Origin: Pseudoalteromonas peptidolytica | GTDB taxonomy: Bacteria > Pseudomonadota > Gammaproteobacteria > Enterobacterales > Alteromonadaceae | Direction of reading: 5' to 3' | NCBI RefSeq assembly: GCF_012641745.1 | Contig: NZ_WEHZ01000001.1 | Span: 1 to 64,000 of the forward strand | Length of the DNA stretch: 64,000 nt | Shown: piece after piece, positions 7,592 through 17,126 of the stretch | How positions within the stretch are numbered: position 1 is the stretch's first letter | Layout: every line of letters begins with the position of its first letter | Program-made: the position numbers and the translations under genes | Notes under the pieces: generated by a model | What the model saw: the letters and a program-made list of their open reading frames with translations, nothing else | Told to the model about the DNA's origin: nothing | The model's database searches: none

Positions 7592-10090
7592 TTAGAAGTT
7601 TACTGTGATCTCATTTGAGCAAAGCTCAGCAGATTGACACACTTTATAGGTGTAGCTAGTTGCCTCAAGGTCACGAGCAAAATCTCTGTACTTACCTGTG
7701 TTAGAAACGGTTTCAAGTAGTCGACCATCTCGGTAAATTGATACCTCACTTGCACTACTTCCTTCCCATGATAGTTCAACACGGATAAAGCCCAAGCGAG
7801 ATTTATTTGCCCTCACAAGAGATAGTGCGACTTCGTCGCTGCTTACCACAACAGATTGCGCCGTTGTGTGACTATTGCCTTCGCTATCGGTAACGGTAAG
7901 TGCAACGTTATATTCACCGGATGCTGCAAACTCATGAATAGGGCTTGCGTCAGTGCTCGTGCTGCCATCTCCAAAATCCCATGCCCAGCTGACAATATCA
8001 TCATTGGGATCACGGCTTTCATCTGTAAAGGTTACGGCTAAACCTGATGCACTATAGCTAAAGCCTGCCACAGGTGGTTGTGGTGCTACTTCACCAAGAC
8101 CCGTTAAGTTTAAAGTCCAGCTGTTTAGTGAGCCGGTGTCAATGCCAGCATTATCAGAAACAGACAATGTCCAGTCACCCGTTGCAACTTCACCATTAAA
8201 TGCCGCTGAATTGAAGGTTTGATTAATGTTGTCTGTGCTACCGCCCTGACGGTTATGCAGTGTAGCAACGGTTCCTGCTGGTGACGTTAACGTCACAATT
8301 AGGTCCCCGATATAAGTGTGAGTAATATCTACAAGCGTGTTACTGTCAAATACCGTAACAGCATCAGCAACAGTGATCACAGAGGTAATACCGGTCGCGT
8401 CGTTGTCAGGGATGTCAACTGCGGTGGTATTATCATAGCTAAAGTCACTTAAGCCTTGCGGAAGTACATAAAGTCCAACCTGTTCGCTATCAGCTAACTC
8501 TCCAGACGTCGCGTTTAGAGTCAAATTATACTCGCCCCACGGCGTCGTGCTGGTGGTTGGCACTGATAACGTTACAGTATCACCAGGCATAGCTGTATCA
8601 GCAGATAGTGCTGCACCCTCAAGAGGTGAAGCCACCGCAAGGTTGATGGAACCTTGCCAATCAGCAACTGATGTGAACGTAAATTCATAAGTTGCAGTAT
8701 CACCAGCAACAATTTCTAGATTTGCTGGACGTGCTGAGACTCTAAAGCCTGGCTCAGGATCGGCATCAATAACAGCTTGATTTACATTTAAACGCGTACC
8801 AGAGACCGTTTTATCGGTAAGATCTGCGTTCACGTCACCACTTTGCATTAGTAGATTTTTAAGCTCAACAGCACTCAATGTTGGATTCACAGAAAGTACT
8901 AATGCGGCGGCACCGGCAACATGAGGTGTGGCCATAGATGTGCCTGAATAACTCGCATAGCCGCCACCAGGTACGGTAGACAGAATTGCGCTACCTGGCG
9001 CACCCATATCTACCGATGTTAATCCCCATTGTGAGAACGAAGACATAGCATCAGTATGTGTTGTGCTGGCGATAGAGAAAACAGTATCGTGATCATAGCT
9101 TGATGGATAATGTGGGTTTACATCATTATCAACCGCGCTGTTACCCGCTGCTGCAACAAACAGAATATCCGCATTTTCGCTTGCTGTAATCGAATCAGAC
9201 AGTGCTTGGCTAAATCCGCCACCACCCCAGCTGTTATTTGTTACGCGGACATTGTGGCCTGCATTTTTTAATGCAACCATATAGTCAATACACTCGATAG
9301 CATCAGAAGTAGAACCTGAGCCTGACGCATCTAGGAATTTACAGCCTACAATGGATACTTCATGGTTGACACCAACAACACCTGTTGCATCATTACCAGT
9401 GGCACCAATTGTACCAGAAACGTGAGTACCGTGACCTTGGTCATCCATAGGGTCACCGCTACCTGTGATTGCGTTGATCCCGTATACGTCATCGATATAG
9501 CCATTACCATCATTATCGATACCATCTCCAGCAATTTCGCCAGGGTTTACCCAGGCATTTGCTGCAAGGTCTGGGTGTGTGTAGTCCACACCTGTATCAA
9601 TAACACCGACAATCACATCACGTGAACCAATACTAATGTCCCATGCCTCAGGTGCATCGATATCAGCATCTGCTGTTCCACCTGTTTGGCCGGTATTGTG
9701 CATACCCCAAAGTTCATCGAAGCGGCTGTCATCAGGGATCCCAAGTGCTTTGACCTGATAGTCTGGCTCTACATATTCTACCGCAGGGTGGTTAGCTAGC
9801 TTTTCAATAGCTTGTTTTGCTTTGATGCTATCAAGCTTAAAGTTTGCTAGTCGTCCTTTCAAGACATGGCGATATTTGTCATCTACACCGTCAGCGTTTA
9901 AATCCGATATTTTTGCTTTAACAAGATTTCTTGCGTTAGCGCGCAGTGCCGCGGACGTATTTTCTTTAAATACCACTAAAATACTGTCGTCAGCAGTTGC
10001 GGTTGTTGTGTCAATTTGAACTGCTGCTTGAGCGGTAAACGCAAATGCAGGTAGCAAAGCCAAAGACAATGCAGAAAGTTTTGATCTCAT
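7592..10090 (-). CDS. Secreted subtilisin-like serine protease (deseasin-type, S8) with P and PKD domains
   Basis: 832 residues. Order: signal peptide about 1-22 (AQA cleavage), I9-type propeptide to about 113, S8 catalytic domain about 125-435 with Asp165 (VGVIDTGVD), His220 (GHGTHVSG), Ser385 (GTSMATPH) and oxyanion Asn317, then a linker, a P/Homo-B domain (about 540-665, DIPDNDATGITS ... GDWTLSVSDNAG), a PKD domain (about 672-755, WAWDFGDGSTS) and a C-terminal beta domain. Length and layout closely match deseasin MCP-01 of Pseudoalteromonas, a collagen-degrading secreted protease whose PKD domain binds collagen; that function is inferred. The protein is exported by Sec and expected extracellularly. 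It is transcribed alone, divergently from the curlin gene, and ends in a strong terminator. Confidence 0.92.
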   Translation of the reverse strand: MRSKLSALSLALLPAFAFTAQAAVQIDTTTATADDSILVVFKENTSAALRANARNLVKAKISDLNADGVDDKYRHVLKGRLANFKLDSIKAKQAIEKLANHPAVEYVEPDYQVKALGIPDDSRFDELWGMHNTGQTGGTADADIDAPEAWDISIGSRDVIVGVIDTGVDYTHPDLAANAWVNPGEIAGDGIDNDGNGYIDDVYGINAITGSGDPMDDQGHGTHVSGTIGATGNDATGVVGVNHEVSIVGCKFLDASGSGSTSDAIECIDYMVALKNAGHNVRVTNNSWGGGGFSQALSDSITASENADILFVAAAGNSAVDNDVNPHYPSSYDHDTVFSIASTTHTDAMSSFSQWGLTSVDMGAPGSAILSTVPGGGYASYSGTSMATPHVAGAAALVLSVNPTLSAVELKNLLMQSGDVNADLTDKTVSGTRLNVNQAVIDADPEPGFRVSARPANLEIVAGDTATYEFTFTSVADWQGSINLAVASPLEGAALSADTAMPGDTVTLSVPTTSTTPWGEYNLTLNATSGELADSEQVGLYVLPQGLSDFSYDNTTAVDIPDNDATGITSVITVADAVTVFDSNTLVDITHTYIGDLIVTLTSPAGTVATLHNRQGGSTDNINQTFNSAAFNGEVATGDWTLSVSDNAGIDTGSLNSWTLNLTGLGEVAPQPPVAGFSYSASGLAVTFTDESRDPNDDIVSWAWDFGDGSTSTDASPIHEFAASGEYNVALTVTDSEGNSHTTAQSVVVSSDEVALSLVRANKSRLGFIRVELSWEGSSASEVSIYRDGRLLETVSNTGKYRDFARDLEATSYTYKVCQSAELCSNEITVNF

Positions 10091-10713
10091 TTTAATAACC
10101 TTTTTAATTTCAAGCGCTTTTTATTATCACGCTGTTTTAGTTGGTAGTTTTCTGGTAGTGGCTGTGGTCTTTTTGGCAACGCTTTAAAACGTAGACGCAG
10201 AAATTCGGCTATGCAATGTAAAAAAAGGGTTAAATAAAAAAATCAGGCATTTTTATTGGTTTGCAAATTTAAGAATATATTATTTAGTTCTTTTTTGTGA
10301 GTAGAGATAAGCTAAACGCGATGGAACTTTAGTCATACTTTTTTTGTAGTTAAATTTTTGATTTGTAATGGAATGTGATTTTTTATAGGTAAGTTTATGT
10401 AATTATGAGGTTATATATTTCATAAAACCTTCCTATTTATCTTCGGATGTTCCCAACTTAGAGTTAGAGATGGCAAAACGTAATGGAATATATTATTTCA
10501 GAATATCAAGGTGGCTGCTTTGATATAGATTATGTTTTTCACTCAAATGTAACACTCTGGTAACTGGCTTAGGTAGGAGCGGCTCAAATTATTGAGCCAG
10601 AACAGGACGTTGATTAGGTGAAGGTGGTATTTAACTGAGTAAAGGCAACTGCTCAGACGCAACACTGAACACTTAATTTTAAAACAATATAATAAATCTC
10701 TAAGGAGAACAGT
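10091..10713. other. 623-bp divergent intergenic region, protease / curlin
   Basis: AT-rich spacer between the divergent protease and curlin genes, so it should hold both promoters. Visible elements are a perfect hairpin GGCTCAA-ATTA-TTGAGCC (10579-10596) and a TATAAT box at 10688-10693, close to the curlin RBS. The spacer length suits complex regulation, as in enteric csg promoters, but I cannot assign operator sites. Confidence 0.4.
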
Positions 10714-12237
10714 GTGAAGTTTTCAAAATCAATTGTGAGCTGCGCCATAGCACTTGCATTAACTCATTCGTTTGCTGCACAGGCTGATACAAAATCAGAC
10801 AACAAAGCGCTTTCTACTTCTGCACTTTCACAAGTTGAGCAAATCAATGGTACTAGTAACCAGTTAAAGCTTTCTCAAACTTCAAGAAGCCACGGTGATA
10901 ACGAACTAATCTCCGTTCAATCTGGTGTTTCCAACCTAACCGATGTAACAACAGTTGGTGATGATAATACGACGACAGCAGAGCAAAATGGTACAGGTAA
11001 TGTTGCTATTATCACTACAACCGGTAATAACAATGAACAAGTGTACAGCCAAGACGGAGAGTCTAACGGCGCACTTTCAGAAGTAACAGGTGATGATAAC
11101 AACATTGATGTACAGCAATCAGGTGCTGGTCTGCTTGGTATTAATAACGAAGCGATTAACGTAGTAGCCGGTGATCAGAATACCATCTCGGTGTCTCAAG
11201 GTTCCGGTGGTCAATGGTTCTATAACCTAGACATGCAAGGCAGCCAAAACGAAGTCTCTGCAACACAAACTGGCACTTGGAATGAGGCTACATTAGAGTC
11301 ACTGCAAGGTGATATGAACCAAATAACCTTGACACAAGACGGCTTGTACAATCAATACAAGGTGGTGAGTTTACAAGGTAACGAAAACGAGATTGAATCT
11401 AGTCAAAGTGGTGATTTCAATGTGGTTTCAATTGAGACAATCACAGGTGATGATAATCAAATAGAAATAGAGCAATCAGAAGGTAATAATAATAGCGTTA
11501 GCGTGTTTGAAATTTCAGGCGATAGTAATGAGCTAGCGATAGAGCAAGAGGGTTCGGGTAACCAGTTTGCATCTGATTTACTTGTTGGTAGTGACAATGA
11601 GATAACCACAGAACAACGACGCGAAAACAATAACATTTTGGCAGATGTTGTTGGTGACAATAACGAGTTTAGCGCACTTCAGGTCGGCGATAACAATGAT
11701 ATGTACCTAGGTGTTGCAGGGAACAACAATGAGTTTTCAGCCGTGCAAATCGGTGATGGTAACGTTGCGCATATCGCCAATTTCAACGGTAATGATAATG
11801 ATGTTGAGGTGGTTCAAACCGGCAGCAATAATGAAGCACTTGTACAGTCATCTTATCCAAACGTGAACTTGGCAAGCAATAACAATGCGCTTGATATAAC
11901 TCAAGACGGTGACAGCAATGGTGTCGCTGTGACAATGAGCAGTGTTTTTGAAAGTAGCGCTAACCAAGTTGATATTGCTCAGTCTGGAGAGTTCAATGCC
12001 ATTGATCTGATGTTAGAAGGCAGTCGCAATATGTTAGACATCACACAAACTGGCACTAATAACTTTGTTATGGGGATGGGAGCTGACGCTTTTGTTATCA
12101 ATGGTGATGATAATGCCCTAACAATTAGCCAAATGGGTGATGGTAACTTGGTACAAGGTGGCATTACAGGCAGTGGTCAAAACATCACGGTTACACAAGT
12201 AGGCGACAATAACGTTGCTACAATAACGCAGCAGTAA
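10714..12237 (+). CDS. Large curlin-repeat amyloid protein (CsgA/CsgB-like)
   Basis: 507 residues starting at GTG with AAGGAGA five bases upstream. The signal peptide ends at about 24 (AAQA-DT). The rest is built from about 18 tandem curlin-type units with the pattern N-x5-Q-x-G-x-x-N, e.g. QTGTWN, QDGLYN, QSGDFN, QVGDNN, QIGDGN, QTGTNN, QMGDGN. These stack as beta-strand-loop-strand units into amyloid fibres. E. coli CsgA has five units in 151 residues, so this is about three times larger. It is followed, across a spacer holding a hairpin and a repeat-A copy, by csgE-csgF-csgG, which should secrete it. No separate csgB nucleator is present nearby, so this protein may be both nucleator and subunit, or another curlin lies elsewhere. 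Confidence 0.88.
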   Translation: MKFSKSIVSCAIALALTHSFAAQADTKSDNKALSTSALSQVEQINGTSNQLKLSQTSRSHGDNELISVQSGVSNLTDVTTVGDDNTTTAEQNGTGNVAIITTTGNNNEQVYSQDGESNGALSEVTGDDNNIDVQQSGAGLLGINNEAINVVAGDQNTISVSQGSGGQWFYNLDMQGSQNEVSATQTGTWNEATLESLQGDMNQITLTQDGLYNQYKVVSLQGNENEIESSQSGDFNVVSIETITGDDNQIEIEQSEGNNNSVSVFEISGDSNELAIEQEGSGNQFASDLLVGSDNEITTEQRRENNNILADVVGDNNEFSALQVGDNNDMYLGVAGNNNEFSAVQIGDGNVAHIANFNGNDNDVEVVQTGSNNEALVQSSYPNVNLASNNNALDITQDGDSNGVAVTMSSVFESSANQVDIAQSGEFNAIDLMLEGSRNMLDITQTGTNNFVMGMGADAFVINGDDNALTISQMGDGNLVQGGITGSGQNITVTQVGDNNVATITQQ

Positions 12238-12248
12238 CTGCGAATAAA

Positions 12249-12276
12249 CGGGGGCTTAGTGAGCAGGCTCCCGCTT
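12249..12276 (+). terminator. Hairpin/attenuator between curlin gene and csgE
   Basis: CGGGGGCTT - AGTGAGC - AGGCTCCCG stem (nine pairs, two G-U) followed by a short CTTTG. The T-run is poor, so partial termination is likely; this would lower csgEFG relative to the curlin gene. Confidence 0.5.
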
Positions 12277-12285
12277 TGTACTGGT

Positions 12286-12454
12286 ATCAATTTGTCTTGA
12301 TGCTTGCTCAATTCGAAGGAGTAAACCTGGCGCTAATAGCGTTAAAAAAGTCTTATTTAGAACCACTAAATGGCAAAATTTTAACGGTATTATCGACAAG
12401 ATTCTTTCGCCTCATAATACATCACTGAATGAAGCAAGTTGGTACTGTTTAGCC
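12286..12454 (+). repeat. Repeat family A copy inside the csg locus (short subtype)
   Basis: Starts TATCAATTTG, then ATGCTTGCTCAATTCGAAGGAG, GCGTTAAAAAAGTCTTATTTAG, TATCGACAAGATTCTTTCGCC and ends near CAAGTTGGTA. Compared with 42269-42476 it lacks the central GTAGGTACC module. It sits between the curlin gene and csgE and accounts for most of the spacer 12238-12542. Confidence 0.65.
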
Positions 12455-12542
12455 TATTTATCCTCAATTAATACTTGGCTCTAAACTGTAGTCTATAAGG
12501 AATACTCTCATCAACATCGCCAAAATAACGAGCAGATAAGTC

Positions 12543-12932
12543 ATGACAAAAATAATAATACTACTAAGTGCGCAACTTTTTTTAGCCAATATAGCAGTGG
12601 CACAACAAGATGTTGAGATCGATGGTTTAGTGATGGATCAAAGTATTAGCCGGTTTGGCCATCAATTTTATTCCCAATTCTCACAACTTTGGCGAGATGT
12701 GCCAAATTCAACTGGAATTAACATTACGGTTAAAGAAACCGTTTTACCAAGAGCTGGTACTCGATTGGAAGTGTTAATGAATAATAAGCCTGTGTACGCA
12801 ACTGCAATGGGAAGGCGAGGTGGCTCTGTTGACGAACGTGTTGAAACCGCGATTTTTACGGTAATGGATGCGATGGCTAAGGCGCAGTATCAGCAAAGTG
12901 GGTCTGAAGATTTGGCAGCTAGTGGGTGGTAA
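12543..12932 (+). CDS. csgE: Curli assembly/transport factor CsgE
   Basis: 129 residues, as expected for CsgE. A cleavable signal peptide (about 1-20, IAVAQQ) directs it to the periplasm, where CsgE caps the CsgG pore and delivers curlin subunits. The conserved core is visible: EIDGLVMDQSISRFGHQFY, then W.....N..IN(I/V)TVKE..(L/P)R.GT.LEV...N..VY. First gene of csgEFG; csgF starts two bases after its stop. Confidence 0.9.
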   Translation: MTKIIILLSAQLFLANIAVAQQDVEIDGLVMDQSISRFGHQFYSQFSQLWRDVPNSTGINITVKETVLPRAGTRLEVLMNNKPVYATAMGRRGGSVDERVETAIFTVMDAMAKAQYQQSGSEDLAASGW

Positions 12933-12933
12933 A

Positions 12934-13383
12934 ATGAAGATAATAAAAATAACATTGTTACTCGGTGTGTTGGGCTGTGTTCACAGCAAAAATAGTATGG
13001 CAACTGAGTTGGTCTACAAGCCAATTAATCCAGCTTTTGGTGGTAACCCGCTAAACGCCAATATGTTACTAAGTAAAGCGCAATCACAAAATAAACACCG
13101 AGCGCCGATCATTGAAAAGACTTATGATGAAAAGTTTCAAGAATCGCTAGAGCGAACATATCTCAATCGTTTGGTCAGAGAGATCACTGATGTGGCTTTT
13201 GGTGATGATGTAAAAGATAGTATTTTTGATCAAGATGCCACATTTATGAGTGGAGATTATCAGATCCAAGTGATCACAAGTACGCCAGACACCATTACGG
13301 TGAGGATTACTAACACTTCGTCAGGTGAAGAAACGATCCTAGAAGTTCCTAGGTTTTCAGTCTCTCCCGACGGAGGGTTTTAA
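12934..13383 (+). CDS. csgF: Curli assembly protein CsgF
   Basis: 149 residues from the ATG at 12934, which gives MKIIKITLLLGVLG and a signal peptide; an in-frame upstream extension to 12868 overlaps csgE and is rejected. CsgF binds the outer mouth of the CsgG pore and couples secretion to nucleation. The mature N-terminus contains the family block LVYKPINPAFGGNPLNANMLL (the helix that plugs into CsgG in E. coli starts with this motif). Its stop is directly followed by the csgG ATG, so the three genes are translationally coupled. Confidence 0.9.
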   Translation: MKIIKITLLLGVLGCVHSKNSMATELVYKPINPAFGGNPLNANMLLSKAQSQNKHRAPIIEKTYDEKFQESLERTYLNRLVREITDVAFGDDVKDSIFDQDATFMSGDYQIQVITSTPDTITVRITNTSSGEETILEVPRFSVSPDGGF

Positions 13384-14157
13384 ATGTACCGACTAGTAGT
13401 AATTGCCATCACGCTCTTTGTAACAGGTTGCTCTAATCTGTCTCGTGTTTTACCTCCTTCGCAGAGTGCTGCTATCGCATTAACAGAAACACAAACGTTT
13501 GCAGAGCTAAAAGCGCTACCTAAGCCCAGAGGTCGAATACCTGTTTCTGTTTATTCCTTTCGCGATCAAACCGGTCAATATAAGCCACAAGATAATGTTA
13601 GCTCTTTTTCTACCGCAGTTACGCAAGGCGCAAACTCAATTTTGATGCAAGCGCTACACGAGACCGACTGGTTTATTCCGGTTGAACGAGAGGGGCTACA
13701 AAACCTATTGACCGAGCGTAAAATTATTCGTGCAGCCAATGATGACAACGATGCTGCGCCATTACCGCCACTTACAACTGCAAAAATTATTTTAGAAGGC
13801 GGGATCATCAGTTATGACTCTAATATTCGCACGGGTGGATTAGGTATGGAGTACTTTGGTATTGGTGCTTCAGAGCTTTATCGAGAAGATGTCATTTCAA
13901 TTTATATGCGCGCTGTTGATGTGCGTACTGGGCAAGTATTATTGTCTGTTGCAAGCAGCAAAAAAGTACTCTCAATGGAAGTTCGAGCCGGTTTTTTTCG
14001 TTACGTAAGTTATAAGCGGCTGGCGGAAGCGGAAGCTGGGTTTAGTGATAATGAGCCGATGCATATTTGTGTGACTCAAGCGATTGAAAAAGCGTTAACG
14101 TTAATAGTGAAGCAAGGGATAGAAAAGGGGGTCTGGTCAGCGGCTAATGCTGTTTAG
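13384..14157 (+). CDS. csgG: Curli secretion channel lipoprotein CsgG
   Basis: 257 residues, slightly shorter than E. coli CsgG (277). Signal with lipobox VTGC; the mature lipoprotein forms a nonameric outer-membrane channel for curlin. Conserved blocks: VSVYSFRDQTGQYKP, FSTAVTQGA, WFIPVEREGLQNLLTERKI, GIISYDSN..TGG.G..YFGIGAS, GFFRYV.YKRLAEAEAG...NEP. In the pore constriction E. coli uses Tyr51-Asn55-Phe56 (FKPYPASNFSTAV); here the stretch is YKPQDNVSSFSTAV, so Phe is kept while Tyr and Asn are replaced and one residue is added. Last gene of the csg cluster, ending at a bidirectional hairpin. Confidence 0.93.
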   Translation: MYRLVVIAITLFVTGCSNLSRVLPPSQSAAIALTETQTFAELKALPKPRGRIPVSVYSFRDQTGQYKPQDNVSSFSTAVTQGANSILMQALHETDWFIPVEREGLQNLLTERKIIRAANDDNDAAPLPPLTTAKIILEGGIISYDSNIRTGGLGMEYFGIGASELYREDVISIYMRAVDVRTGQVLLSVASSKKVLSMEVRAGFFRYVSYKRLAEAEAGFSDNEPMHICVTQAIEKALTLIVKQGIEKGVWSAANAV

Positions 14158-14192
14158 TGTGTGGGCTTGGTTGTATAGAGTCAGGAGTAAAA

Positions 14193-14214
14193 TGCCGAGG
14201 TAAGCACCTCGGCA
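14193..14214. terminator. Bidirectional terminator between csgG and ppaC
   Basis: Perfect stem TGCCGAGGT - AAGC - ACCTCGGCA. On the minus strand it is followed by TTTT, so it serves ppaC best; on the plus strand it follows csgG without a clear T-run. Confidence 0.75.
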
Positions 14215-14220
14215 ATGGCA

Positions 14221-15144
14221 TTACTGTGCAAAGGCATCTTGTAGTGGCGGGACTACTTGTTTTTTACGGCTTAGTACACCGTCTAACCATACTTTGCTTG
14301 CTTCTGGTTCAACATTATAGGCTTTAGCAATAATTGCTTCATCATCAGATGCGATTAGCATTTGTGAGCCTTCTTTCATGATGTCAGTCAGCAGTAACAT
14401 CACACTGTGGCGATTACCTTCAGCTTTTAACTTGGCAATATCAGCGTGTAGCTCATCTTTGATGTTGTCGAACACAGCAAGATCAACGACTTCAAGTTGG
14501 CCGATCCCAACAAGGTTTCCATTCATATTGAAGTCTTTAAAATCACGCATTACTAAATCACGCACTGGAGTGCCATCAACTGCAGATTTTACTTTGAACA
14601 TTTCCATGCCCAGTGCTTTTGCGTCATCAACACCAGCAATCTCAGCTAGCGCTTCAACACATTTAATATCTGCTGTAGTACAAGTCGGTGACTTAAAGAT
14701 CACGGTATCGCTTAAAATTGCACACATCATGATGCCAGCAATATTTGCTGGGATTTCAACATCGTAAAAGTCATACATCATTTTGATAATCGTGTTACTA
14801 CAACCGACTGGACGGATCCAACATTCTAGTGGGGCAGATGTGGTCAGATCGCCAAGCTTATGGTGGTCAACAACGCCGACAATCGTCGCTTTATCGATGT
14901 CATCAGGTGCTTGCGTCTTTTCAGTGTGATCTACGATGTAAACCTCTTCACCTGCGTAGCTCATTTTCAGCTCAGGTGCTTCAAAACCAAAACGGTCAAG
15001 GATAAACTGAGTTTCAGGTGATACATCACCTAAACGTGATGGGATTGCCTCTTCACCAATTTGATTTTTTAAATATGCAAGTGCGATTGCACCACAGATT
15101 GAATCTGAATCTGGGATCTTATGACCCACTACATACATTGCCAT
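14221..15144 (-). CDS. ppaC: Manganese-dependent inorganic pyrophosphatase (family II, DHH)
   Basis: 307 residues. Hydrolyses pyrophosphate to phosphate in the cytoplasm with a Mn(II)/Co(II) centre. Motifs: VVGHKIPDSDSICGAIAL at the N-terminus (metal-binding His and Asps), the second Asp in VYIVDHTE, and DHH in VVDHHKLG; the C-terminal DHHA2 domain has SRKKQVVPPL. The frame extends to 15174, but the ATG at 15144 (MAMYVVGHK) has AGGAG eight bases upstream and is the family start. Single gene; it ends at the shared terminator with csgG. Confidence 0.93.
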   Translation of the reverse strand: MAMYVVGHKIPDSDSICGAIALAYLKNQIGEEAIPSRLGDVSPETQFILDRFGFEAPELKMSYAGEEVYIVDHTEKTQAPDDIDKATIVGVVDHHKLGDLTTSAPLECWIRPVGCSNTIIKMMYDFYDVEIPANIAGIMMCAILSDTVIFKSPTCTTADIKCVEALAEIAGVDDAKALGMEMFKVKSAVDGTPVRDLVMRDFKDFNMNGNLVGIGQLEVVDLAVFDNIKDELHADIAKLKAEGNRHSVMLLLTDIMKEGSQMLIASDDEAIIAKAYNVEPEASKVWLDGVLSRKKQVVPPLQDAFAQ

Positions 15145-15499
15145 TGACGGAACTCCTAAAAATTTTGCCCACATTCTAGCAAAATAACTTGTTAATTAAA
15201 TAGTCCAAATGTGCAATTTACCCCAGTTAGTTTGAGTTCAAGATAGCAAGCCTGCTTTAGGAAAGCATTGGCTTTTATAGCTGTGAATGTGGTAACGAGC
15301 ATCTATAAGCGAGGGAAACTTTAGCCGTATTCACTTGGGCTGATGTTATACTCATGAATTGAATCATTTCGCTATTTGATAAGCTTAGTTAAGTGCCAAA
15401 GCGAACCGCTAAAAGGGCTTGTACCATCAAAAGCAGTGGTTAGGAAGCAGATAGCTATAAAAATAAATGCAAAAGAGCAGTAGACGCTAGGAGATGGCT

Positions 15500-16000
15500 A
15501 TGATCCAAATGAGCCGTAAAGCATGGAATAACGTGGTTATATTTTCCATGCTGCTGATGATTTTCTTTCTCAATGGGTTACATTACAAATTGAATCCAAC
15601 AGATGAAAAAATGGGAATACAGGCGGTGTTACCAGCGCAAAGCTTTGTCCTGACATTAGCGTTTCCCGGTTATAAGATTGAACGTATTGGTACTAGCTGG
15701 CGTATAGAACTGCCAAAAGGCGCGACGCAGTCTTATAGCGTGTCAGAGCTTAGTGCTATGGTCTCAAGTTGGCAAAAAGCCCAGCTTAATGTTATTGAAA
15801 AGCCGCCACAGCTAGGTGAGGCGCTTAGTGTCGCGCGTATTTGGTTAGCGACACATGAACTGCCATTAAGCTTTCAGTTATATCAACATAGCAACAGGTT
15901 GATTTTGTTTGATAAGCATAAGCAGCGCTGGTTTGAGCTTGATGAAGCACAGGCGCGCGCCTTGTTTTTACCCATATTATTTAGACAGCAAGAAATATAG
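15500..16000 (+). CDS. Small single-pass membrane protein of unknown function, upstream of mutM
   Basis: 166 residues. One transmembrane helix near the N-terminus (about 9-27, [16 protein letters not shown]), then a soluble, probably periplasmic, mixed alpha/beta part with no motif I recognise. An ATG also occurs at 15494, but it touches the AGGAG (15489-15493); the ATG at 15500 has six bases of spacing and is preferred. Eight bases separate its stop from mutM, so the two are probably co-transcribed. The spacer 15145-15499 upstream holds nothing else recognisable. Confidence 0.7.
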   Translation: MIQMSRKAWNNVVIFSMLLMIFFLNGLHYKLNPTDEKMGIQAVLPAQSFVLTLAFPGYKIERIGTSWRIELPKGATQSYSVSELSAMVSSWQKAQLNVIEKPPQLGEALSVARIWLATHELPLSFQLYQHSNRLILFDKHKQRWFELDEAQARALFLPILFRQQEI

Positions 16001-16008
16001 AGCTAATT

Positions 16009-16818
16009 ATGCCTGAATTACCAGAAGTGGAAGTAAGTCGGTTGGGCATTCAACCCTACTTAACTGAACAAGTGATCACCCATGTAAAAGTCTATAACGA
16101 GAAGCTAAGGTGGCCTGTCCCCCAAGACGTGCATTTGTTGGAAGGGGAGCAAGTCACCGCCGTGAAGCGCCGCGCTAAATATCTCTTAATTGAGTCGGCT
16201 CATGGCACCGCAATATTGCATTTGGGTATGTCGGGGAACTTGCGCGTTGTTGACCAAGGTGAACCGCTTAAAAAGCATGATCATGTCGAAATTATCCTCG
16301 CTGGTGGCAAATCACTTCGGCTGAACGATCCCCGCCGCTTCGGGGCTTTTTTGTGGCAAGCAAAAGGAGCACTACACCCGACTTTAGCAAAACTGGGTCC
16401 CGAGCCTTTGACCGTTGAGTTTACTGCGGAGCATTTGTTTGCAATGAGCCGTGGTAAAAAGCAAGCAGTTAAGCAATTTATTATGGATAACCACGTAGTC
16501 GTGGGGGTAGGGAATATTTATGCGAATGAATCCTTGTTTAAAGCTGGGATCCACCCTAAAAAAGAAGCAGGAAAAATATCCCTTAAACGTTATCAGGCAC
16601 TTGCGCCCATAATTAAGGAAACCCTTAGTGCGGCGATTAAACAAGGCGGTACTACGCTAAAAGACTTTGCACAAAGCGATGGTAAACCTGGCTATTTTGC
16701 CCAAGAGTTACTGGTGTACGGACGAAAAGGTGAGCCGTGTGTTACTTGTGAAACTTCATTGAAAGAAGTCCGATTAGGACAGCGAAGTACAGTGTATTGT
16801 CCCAAATGCCAACGATAA
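16009..16818 (+). CDS. mutM: Formamidopyrimidine-DNA glycosylase
   Basis: 269 residues, the standard length. Removes 8-oxoguanine and formamidopyrimidines from DNA and nicks the abasic site. The start [14 protein letters not shown] provides the catalytic Pro2 and Glu3. Lys in RRAKYLL, the H2TH region ([21 protein letters not shown]) and a C-terminal zinc finger (CVTC..... [10 protein letters not shown]) including the conserved lesion-binding Arg are all present. Probably in an operon with the small membrane protein upstream. Confidence 0.97.
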   Translation: MPELPEVEVSRLGIQPYLTEQVITHVKVYNEKLRWPVPQDVHLLEGEQVTAVKRRAKYLLIESAHGTAILHLGMSGNLRVVDQGEPLKKHDHVEIILAGGKSLRLNDPRRFGAFLWQAKGALHPTLAKLGPEPLTVEFTAEHLFAMSRGKKQAVKQFIMDNHVVVGVGNIYANESLFKAGIHPKKEAGKISLKRYQALAPIIKETLSAAIKQGGTTLKDFAQSDGKPGYFAQELLVYGRKGEPCVTCETSLKEVRLGQRSTVYCPKCQR

Positions 16819-16901
16819 ATAGTTTTAGAGTTTGCTTATTTTTTTAAGTTTGTTTTCGCAGTCGTTTGATTGGTATTGTATAAGGTAGAGCCTGTGTAGG
16901 A

Positions 16902-16977
16902 GAGTTGCTTTATGTCAGTCAGGCGATAAAGAGTTTGTGTTCCTGTGAAGTCTCCTTGCCCCCTGATAGAGCAACTC
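16902..16977 (+). other. Imperfect long inverted repeat in the mutM / fapA-like spacer
   Basis: GAGTTGCT (16902-16909) pairs with AGCAACTC (16970-16977), with a partly paired interior (GTCAGG/CCTGAT). It lies between convergent genes and could be a degenerate repeat or a weak terminator. The rest of 16819-17126 shows no supported gene. Confidence 0.3.
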
Positions 16978-17126
16978 AGTAAAAATGTGGATCAAGCGTT
17001 GCCCTTTAGGTTTACCCAAGTGCGCCTTGTTCACGATTGCCCAACTTCTACTTTGACTATTGGGCGGCAAGTTGAGCACCGCGACCAAAGTACACTCAAG
17101 GAGCAAAAATCAAAGGTCAACAGGCT

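Noticed and set aside
7600-10019. Several open frames inside the S8 protease gene on both strands
   Set aside because: Shadows of a long gene with clear catalytic motifs and domain order.
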